Assembly: GCA_902574995.1 (NCBI GenBank) | Contig: CACGPP010000002.1 | Location: forward strand, 82,233 to 146,232 | Direction of reading: 5' to 3' | DNA length: 64,000 nucleotides | Source: an uncultured Alphaproteobacteria bacterium | GTDB taxonomy: Bacteria > Pseudomonadota > Alphaproteobacteria > HIMB59 | Part shown: positions 36,831-45,112 of the stretch, piece after piece | How the letters are laid out: the number at the start of each line of letters is the position of its first letter | How positions within the stretch are numbered: the stretch's first letter is position 1 | Program-made: the position numbers and the translations under genes | The notes under the pieces: generated by a model | Seen by the model: the letters and a program-made list of their open reading frames with translations, nothing else | What the model was told of the DNA's origin: nothing | Database searches by the model: none

Positions 36831-37388
36831 ATGTTCGTACAAACTGAACCAACGCCTAACCCTGCAACCTTAAAGTTTTTGCCAGGTAAAGAGGTCATGA
36901 AAGACGGAACTATGTTCTATCAAAACCAAGAGTCTGCCTCAAATTCACCTTTGGCAATGAACTTGTTCAATATCAAAGGTGTTGAGGGTGTTTTTTTTGG
37001 GTCTGACTTTATCACTATAACCAAAGGCAAAGATAATGATTGGACGCTTATGAAACCTGCAATTTTGGGTTGTATCATTGAGCACTTTACAATGAACAAA
37101 CCTATTATCTCAGAGCAATCTGCATCAACTGGACATACAATTGATGAGAACGATAGTGATGTTGTAAAAAAGATCAAAGAACTTCTAGATAGTAAAGTAA
37201 GACCAGCTGTTGCTATGGACGGTGGAGATATCATATTTGACAAATATAATGAGGGAGTTGTATTTTTACAAATGCAAGGGGCCTGTCAGGGATGTCCAAG
37301 TTCAACGGCAACTTTAAAAATGGGAATTGAAAATATGCTAAAGCATTATATTCCTGAAGTCCGTGAAGTACGACCTGTTGAAGTTTAG
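36831..37388 (+). CDS. NfuA-like iron-sulfur scaffold protein (Nfu_N + NifU)
   Basis: Carrier of [4Fe-4S] clusters to target enzymes. An N-terminal Nfu domain starts MFVQTEPTPNPATLKFLPG, and the C-terminal NifU domain (about 105-180) has the cluster ligands in CQGCPSS and the VRPAVAMDGGDI motif. 185 residues. This is the mitochondrial NFU1-type layout common in alphaproteobacteria. In the window, it would serve MiaB, IspH and Nth among others. Confidence 0.93.
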   Translation: MFVQTEPTPNPATLKFLPGKEVMKDGTMFYQNQESASNSPLAMNLFNIKGVEGVFFGSDFITITKGKDNDWTLMKPAILGCIIEHFTMNKPIISEQSASTGHTIDENDSDVVKKIKELLDSKVRPAVAMDGGDIIFDKYNEGVVFLQMQGACQGCPSSTATLKMGIENMLKHYIPEVREVRPVEV

Positions 37389-38214
37389 TCTTTTAGTTTT
37401 TTTTTTTGGATTTTTATTAAATTCATCTCTTAACGCTGGAGAATTTCATAATTGGGTTGATTTAAATAAATATTATAAAAAAAATAATTTTATTCCTGAA
37501 ATTTTAACGCAAGAAAATATTGGTCATCTTCCTATAATATCAGAATTACCTGATGATTTTTCAGAAATACAAGATGTTCCAACAAAGAAAAAACTATTTT
37601 ACCTCGTAACACTACCATTGATTTACAATACGAATACTTCAATCATGCAAGAACGAAGAATGGTAATCAATATAGAAAAAAAATTTGCTAGGAAAGAATT
37701 AAACAAAAACGAAACTGACGAGATTATTAGATTATCAAAAAAGTATAAATTAGATTATAGCGAAATTAACACAAAACTTTTTAGAAAACTCAAACAACGT
37801 ATTAATATTATCCCTGTGTCACTAGCTCTTGGTCAAGCAATTATTGAAAGTGGTTGGGGACAGTCTAGATTTGCAACTGAGGGAAATGCTCTTTATGGTC
37901 AGTGGACTACAAGTGAAGACAAAGGGATCATTCCTCAAGACAGAGATGAGGATAAAACTCACGCTGTTTTAAAATTTAAAAATTTATCAGAGAGTGTTGA
38001 GGCGTATATGTTTAATATCAATACTCATCAAGCTTATTATAATTTTCGTGTCATTAGACGAATAGATGAGCGCATAAAATATACAGATCCTATTAGTATG
38101 AAAGTGAAATATTTAGCAGCCTATGCTGAAATCGGCGATAAATATGTCGATAAATTAGAGCTGATCATTGCTTCAAATAATCTTCAAGAATTTGATCGAT
38201 TTAAATTTAATTAA
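37378..38214 (+). CDS. Bax-like glucosaminidase (peptidoglycan hydrolase family)
   Basis: Secreted or periplasmic lysozyme-like protein. Signal peptide MKFSLLVFFFGFLLNSSLNA from a TTG start at 37378; the frame is open from a GTG at 37363. The catalytic region ALGQAIIESGWGQSRFATEGNALYGQW holds the conserved Glu and the GNxLYGQW motif of the Bax/FlgJ glucosaminidase group. About 278 residues. It overlaps the nfuA-like gene, and its stop codon shares bases with that of the opposite-strand deacetylase. Confidence 0.85.
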   Translation: MKFSLLVFFFGFLLNSSLNAGEFHNWVDLNKYYKKNNFIPEILTQENIGHLPIISELPDDFSEIQDVPTKKKLFYLVTLPLIYNTNTSIMQERRMVINIEKKFARKELNKNETDEIIRLSKKYKLDYSEINTKLFRKLKQRINIIPVSLALGQAIIESGWGQSRFATEGNALYGQWTTSEDKGIIPQDRDEDKTHAVLKFKNLSESVEAYMFNINTHQAYYNFRVIRRIDERIKYTDPISMKVKYLAAYAEIGDKYVDKLELIIASNNLQEFDRFKFN

Positions 38215-39208
38215 CTAAGTACTGATAGCCAAACCAGAAAATACCATTATTAACTTTTGTACAATTAAACCTGAGTCTACCTTTTACAGGTAAACGATTA
38301 AGTTCAACTAATAACTTATTATTAAGATTTGTAATTGTTGGATTAAATGATCCTTGAAAATCACTAATAAAACAATTTATGTTGGAAGAGTCCTCGTTAA
38401 AATCTAAAGCATATCTACTGATAGGCTCACTTTGATAAGGATTGCTAGGTTCAATAAGCACATTATTAAAAGGTAAAACGCTTGATGCATCTTTTATTCG
38501 ATTGATAGATCCATAATTCTCATTTAGGGGGAATCTTGGAATAAAATATTTTTGATTAATTGAAAAGGCACCTGAATGTTGTCCAAATGCTGCATCAAAA
38601 TATTGAGAAACTACTTTTTGAGCTATGGTGCTATTTTCACCAAAAGGATAAGCAAATAAATTTGGAGTAATACCTAAATTTTCAAAAATAAGATCCTGAG
38701 ATTTTTCTATTTCATTTACAATTTCAATTTCACTAAGACTAGATAAACTTGAATGAGAGTGTGTGTGATTTTGAATATCTACACCACGACTTAGTACACT
38801 TTTAAGCTGAGTCCAATTCATATAATTTTGTCCACTAACGTTTTCTGTATTTAAAAAAAGAGTGACTGGTATCTCATACTTTTCAAAAATAGGTAATCCC
38901 ACCTCAAAAAATGATAAATAAGCATCATCTACAGTTATTGAAATAGTTTTTTTTTGTAATTTATCTTCAAACAAAAGATCTCTAGCTAAAATAAAATTAA
39001 ACCCCTGATCCTTTAAATACTCAAGATGACTTACTAATTGCTCTTCGCGTATATTTGTTGAGGGATACTTATTTTCACCAAATCGATGATACATTAGAAT
39101 ATTATTTGGAATTGTATCATTCACACTTGTTGCATAGGATGTACTAATTGGAAAAGTAAAATTTGAAACAAAAATGATCAGTAAAGTAAAAAATTTTGAA
39201 ATAGGCAT
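38207..39208 (-). CDS. Polysaccharide deacetylase (NodB/CE4) family protein
   Basis: Metal-dependent de-N- or de-O-acetylase. The NodB motifs are SITVDDAY (a variant of the TFDDG metal motif) and HTHSHSSL (H-x3-H). An early MYHRFGE motif is also typical of this group. Start ATG 39208 is chosen because it opens directly on a signal peptide (MPISKFFTLLIIFVSNFTFPISTSYA); the frame extends to 39262. The last 90 residues form a beta-rich tail of unknown role. Its 5' end overlaps the divergent tsaB. Confidence 0.8.
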   Translation of the reverse strand: MPISKFFTLLIIFVSNFTFPISTSYATSVNDTIPNNILMYHRFGENKYPSTNIREEQLVSHLEYLKDQGFNFILARDLLFEDKLQKKTISITVDDAYLSFFEVGLPIFEKYEIPVTLFLNTENVSGQNYMNWTQLKSVLSRGVDIQNHTHSHSSLSSLSEIEIVNEIEKSQDLIFENLGITPNLFAYPFGENSTIAQKVVSQYFDAAFGQHSGAFSINQKYFIPRFPLNENYGSINRIKDASSVLPFNNVLIEPSNPYQSEPISRYALDFNEDSSNINCFISDFQGSFNPTITNLNNKLLVELNRLPVKGRLRFNCTKVNNGIFWFGYQYLVN

Positions 39209-39827
39209 CGATAGCTCTTTATCATACTGTTCAATTACTTTATTTAAAAATGAAAAAATCATTTGGGATAAAACTGTAAAAAGTGAGTATGGACATGAAA
39301 AAATATTATCGGAATTACTACAAAACTTAGTAACTAAAACAAAAATAAAGGCTGATCATATCAAAAAATTGCATCTAAATTATGGACCAGCACGCTTTAC
39401 AGCAATAAGAAATTGTCACTCACTTATGAAAGGATTTTTTATAGATCATAAAGTAGAAATTGTGGGTTATTCTATCTTTGAGCATTTCTTTTTAGGTATT
39501 AACAAAAAACTTACTAAAGATGTCTTGTGTGTAATTGACACAAATAGAAAAGATTTAGCTATTCAAAAGATTGATACTTCAGGGAGATTAGTTGGAAAGA
39601 CAAAAACTTTAAAAATTGACTCAGACCTAGAGGATATATTGAGTCAAAACTATTTTTTAATAGGAAACGGATTAGAAAAACTAAAAAAAATTTCTGAATT
39701 TGCCTATATTAAGAATAAAATTATTTCGCCAACAAAATTGAAATCAAATTATTTTATTAAAAAGCATTATAAGAAAAAATCTTATTATAAGTTCCCAAAA
39801 ATAATTTATCCCTACTCTCCGATTTAA
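39174..39827 (+). CDS. tsaB: TsaB-like tRNA threonylcarbamoyladenosine factor
   Basis: Non-catalytic partner of TsaD in t6A37 tRNA modification. It is a divergent, 217-residue ASKHA-fold protein. EIGIDSSLSYCSITL replaces the usual LAIDTS start, and HLNYGPARFTAIRNCHSLMKGF corresponds to the GPGSFTGIRIGL-AKGL motif. The sequence is lysine-rich and shorter at the end. The call rests on these motifs. The 5' end overlaps the deacetylase gene on the opposite strand. Confidence 0.75.
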   Translation: MISKVKNFEIGIDSSLSYCSITLFKNEKIIWDKTVKSEYGHEKILSELLQNLVTKTKIKADHIKKLHLNYGPARFTAIRNCHSLMKGFFIDHKVEIVGYSIFEHFFLGINKKLTKDVLCVIDTNRKDLAIQKIDTSGRLVGKTKTLKIDSDLEDILSQNYFLIGNGLEKLKKISEFAYIKNKIISPTKLKSNYFIKKHYKKKSYYKFPKIIYPYSPI

Positions 39828-39830
39828 AAA

Positions 39831-40295
39831 TTAAAAATTTAAAAAAGAGTATTTTTTTTCCATATACTTTTGATGATAATCCTCTGCGGGACAGTAATTC
39901 TTAACGGGTTCTATAATCGTAGTAATTTTTTGATTAAATTGGCTTTCGTTCAATTTGTCTGTGATCTGCTTTGCTATTTCACATTGAGTTTCGTCATAAT
40001 AGCCTATCAATGATCGGTATTGAGATCCTCGATCTGGGCCTTGTTGATTTAAAGTTGTTGGATCATGAATTTGATAAAAAAACTCCACAAGGTTGGTATA
40101 TGAAACGAGATTTTCATCAAATTTTAAGAAAACGACTTCAGCATGGTTTGTATTACCTTTGCAAACTTCTTCGTAAGAGGTTTTATCAGTTAAGCCTTGA
40201 GAGTAGCCTACTTGGGTTTCAATCACACCTTTGATCTCAGAAAATTTTTTTTCAGGCCCCCAAAAACATCCTGCACCAAATAATGCTTTAGACAT
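39831..40295 (-). CDS. msrA: Peptide-methionine (S)-S-oxide reductase
   Basis: Repairs oxidised methionine in proteins. The catalytic Cys lies in GAGCFWGPE near the N-terminus, and GYSQG, YEEVCKGNTNHAE, FYQIHDPTTLNQQGPDRGSQYRS complete the MsrA signature. 154 residues, with a possible resolving Cys near the C-terminus (NYCPAEDYHQKY). It overlaps the following small gene by 8 bp. Confidence 0.96.
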   Translation of the reverse strand: MSKALFGAGCFWGPEKKFSEIKGVIETQVGYSQGLTDKTSYEEVCKGNTNHAEVVFLKFDENLVSYTNLVEFFYQIHDPTTLNQQGPDRGSQYRSLIGYYDETQCEIAKQITDKLNESQFNQKITTIIEPVKNYCPAEDYHQKYMEKKYSFLNF

Positions 40296-40506
40296 AATCT
40301 TTTCCTTTTAGTTGTGTCTTTTGGGCACTTCTTTGGTGAATTCTCTTTCTCCAAATTTCATAGCTTTTTTGTTTAATATTTTTTTTCATAATTTTTTTAA
40401 CATCACCCTCATCAATTTCATAAATTTTTTTGATATGACTAAAATCTGTTTGATCGTCCCAAGCCATTTGAATTATTTCGCTAATCTGAGATTGATTAAA
40501 TTTCAT
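40288..40506 (-). CDS. Small conserved protein, TIGR03643/DUF2805-like
   Basis: 72 basic residues with the pattern ISEIIQMAWDDQTDFSHI followed by IYEIDEGDVKKIMKKNIKQKSYEIWRKR, which I recognise as the short DUF2805 (TIGR03643) family of unknown function. It is predicted to be helical and could bind nucleic acid, but that is a guess. It overlaps msrA by 8 bp and the SMP-30 gene ends 2 bp upstream, so it is likely co-translated with both. Confidence 0.75.
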   Translation of the reverse strand: MKFNQSQISEIIQMAWDDQTDFSHIKKIYEIDEGDVKKIMKKNIKQKSYEIWRKRIHQRSAQKTQLKGKDYV

Positions 40507-40508
40507 AC

Positions 40509-41420
40509 TTAATGATACAAATCGGGGATATTTTCAGATCTATAACAATTTGAAGCATAACCTTGTTCTTGGGTAACAAACTTAAACAGTTTTCCTGCAT
40601 GCGGTTGTCTTTCTGCTTCAATGTCGTTGAGCCCAACAGATGCAGTAGTAATAAAAAGCTCATTGAGATTTTTCCCACCAAAAGTGCAACTTGTTACTTT
40701 TGAAACAGGAAGTTGTAAAATTAATATAAGAGAACCTTTTTTATCAAAACAACAAACTTTGCCACTTCCCCACATTGCTACCCATAAGTTACCATTTTTA
40801 TCAACTGTCATTCCATCTGGGTTTCCATCGATTTTGTTCATTGAAAGAAAAACTTTTTTATTTATTCCATTGCTTGACAAATCATTGATAGAAAAAATAT
40901 AAATAATTCTTTTTATAGAGTCAGTTACATAACCTACATTTCTCTCGTAGTCAAAAACTGGTCCATTTGAAATAATATAAGAGTTATCTGAGTATATTGG
41001 ATTTAAATTGGAGTCATGACATATAACTTTTCCAGTCTGAGACTTTTGTTGAATATCCATTGTTGATATCCAAATTTGTCCATTTAAATCTATGTCTGCA
41101 TCATTAATCCTGTTATTTGGACTATCAAAATTGATCTTTGTTAGAAGCTGTTTTTTAGATAATGAGGGATGAATTGAATAAAGAGAGTCGTATGAACTCA
41201 TGATATAATTTTTATTGTCTTGTAAAAGAATATTGGTGACACCGTCTTGTACTGAATATTGACGTTCTTCGTTATTATCTTGATCAGTTTCAATTATTTT
41301 ATTTTCATAAATATCCACCCATAACAGCTTATCGTGCCTCCAATCCCAAATTGGTCTTTGACCTAGAACACTTTTGTATGATTGATGGCAAACAGACGGT
41401 TGCTCGTATTTAATTCTCAC
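40509..41420 (-). CDS. SMP-30/gluconolactonase-family protein
   Basis: Six-bladed beta-propeller lactonase family (regucalcin-like). 303 residues with the metal-site pattern of the family in GPVFDYERNVGYVTDS and KIDGNPDGMTVDKNGNLWVAMWGSGKV. These enzymes open sugar lactones such as gluconolactone. The substrate is unknown here, since no sugar-acid dehydrogenase gene is adjacent. It leads a short operon with the DUF2805-like gene and msrA. Confidence 0.85.
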   Translation of the reverse strand: MRIKYEQPSVCHQSYKSVLGQRPIWDWRHDKLLWVDIYENKIIETDQDNNEERQYSVQDGVTNILLQDNKNYIMSSYDSLYSIHPSLSKKQLLTKINFDSPNNRINDADIDLNGQIWISTMDIQQKSQTGKVICHDSNLNPIYSDNSYIISNGPVFDYERNVGYVTDSIKRIIYIFSINDLSSNGINKKVFLSMNKIDGNPDGMTVDKNGNLWVAMWGSGKVCCFDKKGSLILILQLPVSKVTSCTFGGKNLNELFITTASVGLNDIEAERQPHAGKLFKFVTQEQGYASNCYRSENIPDLYH

Positions 41421-41503
41421 AAAGATGATTATAAACTAAATATTTAGATGAAAAAAGTATGTTGGAGATTTGTTTTGATTGTCTTATCGTGTTTTTAATA
41501 TAG

Positions 41504-41521
41504 AAATTGCATGAGCAATTT
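41504..41521. promoter_or_regulatory. Perfect inverted repeat in a divergent promoter region
   Basis: AAATTGC (41504-41510), loop ATGA, GCAATTT (41515-41521). It lies 26 bp before the lipoprotein gene and about 85 bp from the SMP-30 start. It could be an operator or a 5'-UTR hairpin. The rest of 41421-41546 holds no visible gene. Confidence 0.35.
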
Positions 41522-41546
41522 GTGTTCTAATTGATTTAAGAGTTTG

Positions 41547-41963
41547 ATGAATTTAGTAGAATTATCTAAATATTTTATTTTTATTTCTTTTCTTATTATA
41601 GCAACAAGCTGTGAAACAACTGATGTAGAAGACAAAGTAATAAAACCAGAGCCTGTTCCTAAAATTATATATACCCCTGAAGTAGAGGAAACTGTTGAGG
41701 AAAGTGATGAAATTGTTGAGCATTTCAAAGGTGTTGAACTATTTTTAAATAAATCGCTAAATGATTTAATTTTAAAATATGGAAAAGTTGATTTTTCAAA
41801 AATTGAGAGTGTTTATGAATTCCACAGATATAACACTGATAATTGTAGAATCTTTATACAAAATAGATCTGTAGATAAAACAATAATAAACATTACGATT
41901 TACAACTATAAAAAGAATTTGTTTATCGAAACATACTCAAAAGATTTGTGTACTGATATTTAA
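41547..41963 (+). CDS. Predicted small lipoprotein of unknown function
   Basis: 138 residues with a hydrophobic leader and the lipobox IIATSC (Cys about 22), so it should be lipid-anchored by the Lgt/Lsp/Lnt pathway. An acidic and proline-rich linker (about 25-60) follows, then a small domain with LFLNKSLNDLILKYGKVDFSKIE that resembles SmpA/OmlA-like repeats only loosely. ATG 41547 is preferred over the TTG just before it. No family recognised. Confidence 0.65.
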   Translation: MNLVELSKYFIFISFLIIATSCETTDVEDKVIKPEPVPKIIYTPEVEETVEESDEIVEHFKGVELFLNKSLNDLILKYGKVDFSKIESVYEFHRYNTDNCRIFIQNRSVDKTIINITIYNYKKNLFIETYSKDLCTDI

Positions 41964-42004
41964 AATAGATAATTCTTTAATAAAAAATAATATAATTCTT
42001 AATT

Positions 42005-42403
42005 ATGAAATTTAAGTATGGGATATTTATTTTATTTTTCTCAATAAATTGTTTTGCTCATCATCCAGGAAATCAGATAGATGCTGATAAGCCTTACCCT
42101 TCAATTAATTTAACAGTCATCAAAGATAAAATTGATGGTTACAATATTTTTATAGATTTAAAAAATTTTAATCTAAACCCTTCAGAAATTGGAGGTGAAA
42201 ATATTTCAAACTCTGGATATTTACAGCTTTTTATAAATGATATAAGAATCACAAGAATTTATTCTGACTGGGTACACGTACCTCAACGTTTTTTTAATCT
42301 GAAAGAAAACTTTATCAAAATTACAATTCATTCCTATCTCCATGATCAGTTTAGTATTAAGGGGAAACCAATAGAACACATAGTAAAAGTTATCGATAAT
42401 TAA
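42005..42403 (+). CDS. Secreted protein of unknown function
   Basis: 132 residues with a signal peptide (MKFKYGIFILFFSINCFA). The mature protein starts HHPGNQIDADKPYPSINL and is beta-strand rich, with HYxxDWVHVPxR-like text (YSDWVHVPQRFF). The N-terminal His pair could bind a metal, but this is not shown. Same strand as and 42 bp after the lipoprotein gene. Confidence 0.6.
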   Translation: MKFKYGIFILFFSINCFAHHPGNQIDADKPYPSINLTVIKDKIDGYNIFIDLKNFNLNPSEIGGENISNSGYLQLFINDIRITRIYSDWVHVPQRFFNLKENFIKITIHSYLHDQFSIKGKPIEHIVKVIDN

Positions 42404-42485
42404 ATTTAAATTAAAGAATTTAAAAAAACTTACTCTATGTACAGAAGTTAAATGAATTTCGGATTTTCTAAAAATAAATAGTTGC

Positions 42486-42959
42486 TCAAGCTTTATAAGG
42501 AAGTGAAGAGTGATGCAAAACTATTTTTAATATATTGTTTTCAGTTTTTTTATATCCCCAGCTCTTATCAACTTTGACAGAGGTTCCTTCTTTGTTTATC
42601 AAAGTTACCCAACCCATCCACATTGCTACATTTTGATCAATAAACACAGATGATGTTTCTGATTTGACTTCGAGCCAATCTTTAATTCCAAAACCACTGT
42701 CTGTTGGGTACTTTGGGTTATTTCCAACAAAGTATGAAAGTGCTCCCTCTTTGTCTAATCGAAATGTTTGATTACCGCCACTAAGAGTTGGTTTAAATAA
42801 TACTGATCCTAACTCAAACCCATAAAGATTATCTAACATTTCGTTTGCAACTAAAGTAGCTTGATCAATACCTTTTTTTTCATAAGCCTGTGAAATTGCA
42901 ATCATGCTCTCTCCCCAAGCAGTACGAGCATTCGTTAAATCATTTTCATTTATTGTCAT
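42486..42959 (-). CDS. NTF2/SnoaL-like protein
   Basis: 157 residues, no signal peptide. Its pattern (TAWGESMIAISQAYEKKG, VLFKPTLSGGNQTFR, GALSYFVGNNPKYP, and the end LKIVLHHSSLPY) matches a group of NTF2-fold proteins related to the CaMKII association domain and SnoaL. Some database entries label it phosphoribosyl-AMP cyclohydrolase, which I think is wrong because no HisI cysteine or metal motifs are present. Function unknown. Confidence 0.7.
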   Translation of the reverse strand: MTINENDLTNARTAWGESMIAISQAYEKKGIDQATLVANEMLDNLYGFELGSVLFKPTLSGGNQTFRLDKEGALSYFVGNNPKYPTDSGFGIKDWLEVKSETSSVFIDQNVAMWMGWVTLINKEGTSVKVDKSWGYKKTENNILKIVLHHSSLPYKA

Positions 42960-42996
42960 TGGCTATGTGTTATTTCATATTTATAAAAATGATTAT

Positions 42997-43896
42997 TCAT
43001 TTAATACGATTAACGATAAAATTTACAAGACTTGACATATATAGCAAGGGTTCCCTCTTTTTATTAAAGAAATTTTGCATTGCTTTGTAATTTCTATCTT
43101 GAATCAGTTTTAAATACTTAATACATTCAGTACGATTAAGCTTATATGCAATATTTGCTTTTTGTGAGTCTTTTTTAATTTTCTTTCCAACTTTTTTCTC
43201 ATTGCCCCATCTATCAAGCATATCATCAGTAACTTGAAAAATTTTTCCAATTGTATCTCCAATTTTTTTTAGCTCTCTTTTTTTATTTAAATTTAATTTT
43301 TTTACAGTAAGAAGAAGATTGAAACAAAAACTGAATAATGCACCTGTTTTTAAAAGATGCATTGTCTCTATATCCTTTATTGTTGAATTTTTTTTCATGT
43401 AAATATCCATGGATTGTCCAGCAATCAAACCCTCCAAACCGTTAGCTTTTGAGAGCATCTGTATTGATTTGATTTTCTGATTATCAGAGAGATTTTTTGA
43501 CTCAGCTAGCGTTTTTACTGATAAGACTTGAAACATATCTCCAGCTAAGACAGCAGTTGCCTCATCAAATTTTTTATGCACAGTTAATTTACCCCTTCTA
43601 TAGTCATCGTTATCCATAGACGGTAAATCATCGTGGATTAGTGAGTGCAGGTGAACACATTCTATCGAAAGGGCAAAGTCATCTAATATTTTCGGCTTAA
43701 TGTTTAAATATAAACCCATTCGACAAAGCAAAAACGGTCTAATCCTCTTTCCTCCAGTTTTGGCAAAATAAATCATTGCCTTCTTAATTCGTTTATCGGG
43801 TGACTTTAATTCTTGTATGAGTCTAATAAGCTTTTTATCAAAATTCAGAGAAAATGATTTAATTTGCTTTTTCTCAAAGTTTTCACTTATTTTCAT
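42997..43896 (-). CDS. Polyprenyl diphosphate synthase (FPP/GGPP synthase type)
   Basis: Trans-isoprenyl synthase joining C5 units. First Asp-rich motif HDDLPSMDNDDYRRGK, second VTDDMLD, and the GxKRIRP substrate motif GGKRIRPFLL. 299 residues. Next to the retinal genes it probably acts as CrtE, making geranylgeranyl diphosphate for CrtB. IspA-type farnesyl synthesis is the alternative, and chain length cannot be read reliably here. Transcribed away from the rhodopsin gene. Confidence 0.85.
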   Translation of the reverse strand: MKISENFEKKQIKSFSLNFDKKLIRLIQELKSPDKRIKKAMIYFAKTGGKRIRPFLLCRMGLYLNIKPKILDDFALSIECVHLHSLIHDDLPSMDNDDYRRGKLTVHKKFDEATAVLAGDMFQVLSVKTLAESKNLSDNQKIKSIQMLSKANGLEGLIAGQSMDIYMKKNSTIKDIETMHLLKTGALFSFCFNLLLTVKKLNLNKKRELKKIGDTIGKIFQVTDDMLDRWGNEKKVGKKIKKDSQKANIAYKLNRTECIKYLKLIQDRNYKAMQNFFNKKREPLLYMSSLVNFIVNRIK

Positions 43897-43900
43897 TTAA

Positions 43901-44110
43901 TTACAAGTTATCCAAGTAATGAGAGGTGTGATTATCGAAAATGAATATAATTACACCTATAAATACAAGGTAAACAAAGAAATTAATGATTTTCTTAGTT
44001 TTTTTGTTATTTATGTAGCTTTTATTGAATTTCAGTATTATCCATAGGAATAGTGTGGATAAAAAGAATAAAAACCCATTAAACAGTACACTATCTTGAA
44101 AAATAGCCAT
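43901..44110 (-). CDS. Small membrane protein of unknown function
   Basis: 69 residues with two hydrophobic helices (about 10-28 and 43-60) joined by a basic loop (NKSYINNKKTKK). No family recognised. It is 4 bp before the polyprenyl synthase gene, so they probably share a transcript. It might be XseB's place-holder, since a small gene often precedes ispA, but it has no resemblance to XseB. Confidence 0.5.
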   Translation of the reverse strand: MAIFQDSVLFNGFLFFLSTLFLWIILKFNKSYINNKKTKKIINFFVYLVFIGVIIFIFDNHTSHYLDNL

Positions 44111-44184
44111 TTTTTTTACCCACTATACTCCCAAAATATATTAATAAAAGTCATATTAGGTATTTTTTTTTTGCAATTTATACC

Positions 44185-44256
44185 TATAATCCCCTGAAAT
44201 TAACAAATCCTTACATTTAGGATTCTGTTATAAGTTTTAGAACTTAAGAAAAGGAG
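44185..44256 (+). promoter_or_regulatory. Proteorhodopsin promoter and 5' UTR with two hairpins
   Basis: A TATAAT -10 box at 44185-44190 has no good -35 at the usual spacing. The predicted leader of about 65 bases holds two adjacent hairpins: AATCCT/AGGATT (44206-44224) and TAAGTT-TTAG-AACTTA (44231-44246). An AAGGAG ribosome-binding site at 44251-44256 lies 6 bases before the ATG. The rest of the 152-bp divergent gap is AT-rich with no gene. Confidence 0.5.
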
Positions 44257-44262
44257 TACTCA

Positions 44263-45030
44263 ATGATTAAGTTTTTAAAATCTATGGCTATCCCAACAGC
44301 TGCTCTAGTAGCACTGCCAGGAATAGCTTCTGCAAGCGTTGGCTTAGCGCCAGACGACTTTGTTGGGATATCTTTTTGGGTTATCTCAATGTGTATGGTT
44401 GCCGCTACTGCATTCTTTTTCCTAGAAACTAACAACGTATCAGGTAAGTGGAAGACATCTCTTGCACTTGGTGGTCTTGTTTGTCTAGTTGCCGCAGTAC
44501 ACTACTTCTATATGAGAGAAGTGTGGGTAACAACAGGTGATACACCTACTGTTTATAGATATGTTGACTGGTTAATCACTGTTCCATTACAGATGATTGA
44601 ATTCTACATTATCCTTGCTGCAGTTGCTGCAGTGTCAGCTGGTATTTTCTGGAGACTGTTAATCGGTACTTTAGTGATGCTTGTTGCTGGTTATGCTGGT
44701 GAAGCTGGCTTCATTAACGCATGGGCAGGATTCATTGTAGGTCTAGCTGGTTGGGCATACATTTTATATGAAATTTTTGCTGGTGAAGCTGGTAAAGCTG
44801 CTGCTGACAAATGTCCTGCAGCTGTTCAAACAGCTTTCAACACAATGAGATGGATCGTTACAGTTGGTTGGGCAATTTATCCATTAGGATATTTCTTCGG
44901 TTACTTAACTGGAGGAGCTGATGCTGTAACTCTAAACGTTATCTATAACGTTGCTGACGTTGTGAATAAGATTGCTTTTGTCGCAGTTATTTGGGCTGCT
45001 GCTGTAGCATCTTCAGGCAAAAAAGCTTAA
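44263..45030 (+). CDS. Proteorhodopsin, blue-absorbing proton pump type
   Basis: Light-driven proton pump. 255 residues with an N-terminal leader (about 1-24) and seven helices. Key residues, with the usual numbering in brackets: H80 (75), D102 (97, proton acceptor), Q110 (105, blue tuning), E113 (108, proton donor) and the retinal Lys K236 (231) in NVADVVNKIAF. The acceptor/donor pair marks an outward proton pump, and Gln at 105 means blue absorption. The codon use is richer in GCT, GTT, GGT and CTT than the neighbours, suggesting high expression. It has its own promoter and terminator. Confidence 0.98.
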   Translation: MIKFLKSMAIPTAALVALPGIASASVGLAPDDFVGISFWVISMCMVAATAFFFLETNNVSGKWKTSLALGGLVCLVAAVHYFYMREVWVTTGDTPTVYRYVDWLITVPLQMIEFYIILAAVAAVSAGIFWRLLIGTLVMLVAGYAGEAGFINAWAGFIVGLAGWAYILYEIFAGEAGKAAADKCPAAVQTAFNTMRWIVTVGWAIYPLGYFFGYLTGGADAVTLNVIYNVADVVNKIAFVAVIWAAAVASSGKKA

Positions 45031-45050
45031 TAAAGCTTTATAACCTATTT

Positions 45051-45085
45051 AAACCAGGCAAGGCTAACTTGCCTGGTTTTTTTTT
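45051..45085 (+). terminator. Rho-independent terminator after proteorhodopsin
   Basis: AAACCAGGCAAG (45051-45062), loop GCTAA and CTTGCCTGGTTT (45068-45079) form a 12-bp stem followed by a run of T to 45085. This is the strongest terminator in the window. It sits between the rhodopsin and carotenoid genes and should limit read-through into crtI. Confidence 0.93.
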
Positions 45086-45112
45086 GTCTAAATTTCATAT
45101 ACTTTAACTATC

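Noticed and set aside
42486..42959. Phosphoribosyl-AMP cyclohydrolase (HisI), a label seen on similar proteins
   Set aside because: No HisI metal or Cys motifs are present; the pattern is that of an NTF2-like fold.
44185..44262. TTACAT/TATAAG as an alternative rhodopsin promoter (44211-44234)
   Set aside because: The spacer is only about 12 bp, too short for a sigma-70 promoter, and it would place the start almost at the ribosome-binding site.
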